DNA from: Proteus penneri
GTDB lineage: Bacteria; Pseudomonadota; Gammaproteobacteria; Enterobacterales; Enterobacteriaceae
NCBI RefSeq assembly: GCF_003144535.1
Contig: NZ_PHFJ01000001.1
Coordinates: 62,001 to 126,000 of the forward strand
Reading direction: 5' to 3'
Length of the DNA: 64,000 nucleotides
The notes under the pieces are model-generated. The model was given only the letters and a program-made list of their open reading frames with translations, did no database searches and was not told the origin of the DNA. Below are positions 60,797 to 64,000 of this stretch, one piece after another. The position numbers and the translations under genes were made by a program. The stretch's first letter is position 1. Every line of letters begins with the position of its first letter.

Positions 60797-62628
60797 ATAT
60801 ACTCTATTTAACCATTCTGCTACCACTGCTGGGATTTTTACTGCTCGCTTTCTCACGTGGTCGTTGGTCTGAAAACGTATCAGCATGGATTGGTACAGGT
60901 TCGGTTGGTTTATCGGCTTTAGTTGCACTTTGGGTTGGTATGGATTTCTTTGCCAATGGGCAAGAAACTCAAGTTCTGACTTTATGGAATTGGATGTCAG
61001 CAGGGAATTTTAATATTCCATTCACACTGGTTCTTGATGGTCTTTCATTAACCATGCTGGGTGTGATTACTGGTGTTGGCTTCCTGATTCATATGTATGC
61101 ATCGTGGTATATGCGTGGAGAAGAAGGGTATTCTCGCTTCTTTGCTTATACCAACTTATTTATCGCCAGTATGGTTGTCTTAGTACTGGCTGATAACATG
61201 ATGCTGATGTATATGGGTTGGGAAGGGGTTGGTCTATGTAGCTACCTGTTAATTGGTTTCTATTATAGCAATCCTGCTAATGGCGCAGCGGCGATGAAAG
61301 CGTTTATCGTAACGCGTATCGGTGATGTGTTTTTAGCTATCGTTATGTTTATCCTGTTTGACCAATTAGGTACATTGAGCTTCCGTGAAATGGCGGTACT
61401 TGCGCCTGAGCAATTAGCAGTAGGTTCAAGTGTTATTAACTGGGCAATGTTAATGGTATTAGGCGGTGCGGTAGGTAAATCAGCACAGCTTCCATTACAA
61501 ACTTGGTTAGCCGATGCAATGGCAGGCCCAACACCTGTATCTGCATTAATTCACGCAGCAACTATGGTTACAGCGGGTGTGTACTTAGTGGCACGTAGCA
61601 ACGCGCTATTCTTAATGGCACCAGAAGTACTGGAATTAGTCGGTATTATCGGTGCGGTGACATTAGTGCTAGCGGGTTTTGCTGCCTTAGTACAAACAGA
61701 TATTAAACGTATTCTTGCTTATTCAACCATGAGCCAAATTGGTTATATGTTCTTGGCTTTAGGCGCTCAAGCATGGGATGCGGCAATTTTCCACTTAATG
61801 ACCCACGCTTTCTTTAAAGCGTTACTGTTCTTATCCGCAGGCTCTGTGATTATTGCCTGCCACCACGAACAAAATATCTTTAAGATGGGCGGGTTACGTA
61901 AGAAGATCCCATTTGTTTATGCTTGTTTCCTGATTGGTGGTGGCGCATTAGCGGCATTACCACTGTTAACAGCAGGGTTCTTCAGTAAAGATGAAATCTT
62001 ATGGGGTGCGTACTCAAACGGGCATTTTAACTTAATGCTAGCAGGGTTAATTGGTGCGTTATTTACGTCTCTTTATACCTTCCGTTTGATTTTCATCGTA
62101 TTCCATGGTGAAACCAAAACCGAAGCACACCAAGTTAAAGGGTTTACTCATACTTTCCCATTAGCGGTATTAGCACTGTTATCAACATTTATCGGTGCGT
62201 TAATCACTCAACCGTTAGGTGCTGTTTTCCCTGAAGGAAACGCATCGCACGATGGTAAGTATGTATTAGAAATTCTTTCTGGTGTGGTAGCGATTGTAGG
62301 CGTTGCCATTGCAGCATGGTTATACCTGAAACAGCGTCAATGTGTTGCTAAGGTTGCCAATACTCGTACCGGTCGTTTCTTCTCAACATGGTGGTTCCAT
62401 GCTTGGGGATTTGATGCTCTGTATGAAGTGCTGTTTGTCAAACCTTATAAAGGGGCGGCGTGGCTTATCCAAAATGATCCTGTTAACCAATTCTTTAATT
62501 TATTCGGTTGCCTGCTTAAAGGTACCAATAAAGGATTAAGTTTCAGTGAGAATGGATTAACTCGTTGGTATGCGGCTTCTCTCGGTTTAGGTGCAGTGCT
62601 GGTTATCGCTCTGCTGCTTCTGGTTTAA
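60793..62628 (+). CDS. nuoL: NADH-quinone oxidoreductase subunit NuoL
   Basis: Antiporter-like proton-pumping subunit of 611 residues (E. coli 613). Fourteen or so helices are followed by the long lateral helix near the C-terminus. The essential Glu lies in [20 protein letters not shown] and the Lys residues in [39 protein letters not shown]. It is coupled to nuoK and followed by nuoM after 19 bases. Confidence 0.96.
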   Translation: MNILYLTILLPLLGFLLLAFSRGRWSENVSAWIGTGSVGLSALVALWVGMDFFANGQETQVLTLWNWMSAGNFNIPFTLVLDGLSLTMLGVITGVGFLIHMYASWYMRGEEGYSRFFAYTNLFIASMVVLVLADNMMLMYMGWEGVGLCSYLLIGFYYSNPANGAAAMKAFIVTRIGDVFLAIVMFILFDQLGTLSFREMAVLAPEQLAVGSSVINWAMLMVLGGAVGKSAQLPLQTWLADAMAGPTPVSALIHAATMVTAGVYLVARSNALFLMAPEVLELVGIIGAVTLVLAGFAALVQTDIKRILAYSTMSQIGYMFLALGAQAWDAAIFHLMTHAFFKALLFLSAGSVIIACHHEQNIFKMGGLRKKIPFVYACFLIGGGALAALPLLTAGFFSKDEILWGAYSNGHFNLMLAGLIGALFTSLYTFRLIFIVFHGETKTEAHQVKGFTHTFPLAVLALLSTFIGALITQPLGAVFPEGNASHDGKYVLEILSGVVAIVGVAIAAWLYLKQRQCVAKVANTRTGRFFSTWWFHAWGFDALYEVLFVKPYKGAAWLIQNDPVNQFFNLFGCLLKGTNKGLSFSENGLTRWYAASLGLGAVLVIALLLLV

Positions 62629-62647
62629 TTAAGGGACACATTGCGCC

Positions 62648-64000
62648 ATGTTATTACCCTGGCTAATACTTATTCCCTTCATCGGTGGCCTGCTAAGTTG
62701 GCAGGCTGAACGAATCGGCTCGCAAGTTCCTCGCTGGGTTGCGTTGCTGACGATGGGATTAACACTCGTTATTTCTGTGCAACTTTGGTTGCAAGGCGAT
62801 TATCAACTACTCAGTGCTGATGGAGCGCCACGCTGGACAGAGTATTACTTTGTGCCGTGGATCCCTTCGTTAGGGATCAATATCCAGTTTGCACTTGATG
62901 GTATGTCATTGCTGATGGCTGTTTTGACCGCAGTTTTAGGTATTTTAGCGGTGCTCTCTTCGTGGAGTGAAAACCAACCATCACAAGGTGCTTTCCATTT
63001 TAACCTGCTGTGGATCTTAGCAGGTGTAATGGGGGTATTTTTAGCAACGGACTTGTTCTTATTCTTCTTCTTTTGGGAAATGATGTTGATCCCAATGTAT
63101 TTCCTGATTTCTTTATGGGGACACAAAGGAAGTAGTGATAAAGCACACGTCAGTGCAGCAACGAAATTCTTTATCTATACACAGGCAAGTGGCCTGTTAA
63201 TGTTGCTGGCCATTATCGGTTTAGCGGTTGCTTTCTACCGTGAAACAGGTATTTGGACGTTTAGCTATGATACCTTATTACAAGCACACACCGTATTAGG
63301 TACTGAGCTACAATTTATCCTGATGCTAGGTTTCTTCGCTGCATTTGCGGTGAAAATGCCAATCGTTCCTGTTCATGGCTGGTTAGCCGATGCGCATGCA
63401 GAAGCACCAACCGCGGGTTCTGTTGACTTATCCGGTATTTTGTTAAAAACAGCAGCTTACGGTTTATTGCGTTTTAACTTACCACTGTTCCCAGAAGCGT
63501 CAGCGTTATTGGCACCTGTGGCGATGTGGTTAGGTTTAATTACCGTATTTTATGCAGCATTACTGGCATTTCGTCAGACAGATATCAAACGTCTTGCGGC
63601 TTACAGTAGTATTTCTCACATGGGCTTTATCGTAATTGCGATTTATGCTGGCTCTGTATTGGCTTATCAAGGTGCGATTATTCAAATGATCACCAATGGT
63701 TTGTCAGCAGCAGGTCTGTTTATCATGTGTGGCATGCTGTATGAGCGTTTAGGTACGCGTGATATGAATCAAATGGGCGGATTGTGGAAAAGCATCCGTT
63801 TCTTACCTGCGTTTTCACTGTTCTTTGCGGTTGCCTCTTTAGGTATGCCAGGAACAGGTAACTTCGTCGGTGAGTTTATGATCCTATTTGGTACTTATGG
63901 CAACTTTAAGCTGATCACGATTATTTCGGTCTTTGGTTTAGTCTTTGCATCTGTTTATGCACTATGGATGATGCAACAGGCTTACTACGGTTCACCGAAA
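62648..64000 (+). CDS. nuoM: NADH-quinone oxidoreductase subunit NuoM (3' end cut by window edge)
   Basis: Second antiporter-like proton-pumping subunit. The frame opens at ATG 62648 (MLLPWLILIPFIGGLLSWQAER) and is still open at base 64000, covering 451 of about 509 residues. The key Glu is in LFFFFWEMMLIPMYFLISLWG, and the pump core VKMPIVPVHGWLADAHAEAPTAGSVDLSGILLK is complete. nuoN should follow outside the window. Confidence 0.95.
   Translation, partial: MLLPWLILIPFIGGLLSWQAERIGSQVPRWVALLTMGLTLVISVQLWLQGDYQLLSADGAPRWTEYYFVPWIPSLGINIQFALDGMSLLMAVLTAVLGILAVLSSWSENQPSQGAFHFNLLWILAGVMGVFLATDLFLFFFFWEMMLIPMYFLISLWGHKGSSDKAHVSAATKFFIYTQASGLLMLLAIIGLAVAFYRETGIWTFSYDTLLQAHTVLGTELQFILMLGFFAAFAVKMPIVPVHGWLADAHAEAPTAGSVDLSGILLKTAAYGLLRFNLPLFPEASALLAPVAMWLGLITVFYAALLAFRQTDIKRLAAYSSISHMGFIVIAIYAGSVLAYQGAIIQMITNGLSAAGLFIMCGMLYERLGTRDMNQMGGLWKSIRFLPAFSLFFAVASLGMPGTGNFVGEFMILFGTYGNFKLITIISVFGLVFASVYALWMMQQAYYGSPK

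Noticed and set aside
1-64000. CRISPR arrays, tRNA or rRNA genes, insertion sequences, prophage genes
   Set aside because: No spaced direct repeats, cloverleaf-type sequences, transposase or phage genes were found on reading both strands.

Overview
The window is about 38-40% G+C and reads as a chromosomal segment of a Morganellaceae enterobacterium, most likely Proteus mirabilis or a close relative. The protein sequences are typical enterobacterial orthologues, and the gene order follows the E. coli backbone from fadL through fabB, truA, purF, pta-ackA and lrhA to nuo almost without a break. A lipoprotein amino-acid racemase of 407 residues, the length I recall for the P. mirabilis lysine racemase, supports Proteus. 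No rRNA, tRNA, CRISPR array, insertion sequence or prophage was recognised.

Region 1 (1-17.5 kb) holds fatty-acid uptake and anaerobic-type beta-oxidation (fadL, yfcZ, fadI-fadJ), sixA, smrB, a Dps-family gene broken by one in-frame stop codon, prmB, aroC, yfcA, epmC, yfcL, a Proteus-type lipoprotein, a GNAT acetyltransferase, mnmC and fabB. FadR-like operators lie upstream of fadL, fadI and fabB, and fabB also has a near-perfect FabR palindrome, so degradation and unsaturated fatty-acid synthesis appear to be controlled together.

Region 2 (17.5-32 kb) holds a divergent EamA exporter/AraC regulator pair, then pdxB-usg-truA-dedA-accD-folC-dedD and cvpA-purF-ubiX. cvpA is preceded by a perfect PurR box. 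yfcH, yfcG and yfcD follow. E. coli genes expected here (argT-hisJQMP, folX, yfcE, yfcF) are absent.

Region 3 (32-37.5 kb) is the accessory part: a LacI-family repressor, two palindromic operators, an ascorbate-type PTS (IIA, IIB, IIC) without catabolic enzymes, the periplasmic racemase, and a small type I toxin-antitoxin locus. That locus consists of a 47-residue Hok-like toxin, an upstream Mok-like reading frame whose stop overlaps the toxin start, and a Sok-like antisense RNA. A decayed second copy of its regulatory part lies next to pta.

Region 4 (37.5-64 kb) is again backbone: ackA-pta, yfbV, yfbU, yfbT, yfbS, an isolated very AT-rich unknown gene, yfbR, alaA, lrhA (hexA), and the respiratory complex I operon nuoA-nuoM, which runs off the right edge inside nuoM.

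No wholly new system stands out. The best leads are the hok/mok/sok locus with its relic, the unknown gene at 45.3-46.1 kb, the orphan PTS next to the racemase, the interrupted Dps gene, and a few structured intergenic elements.
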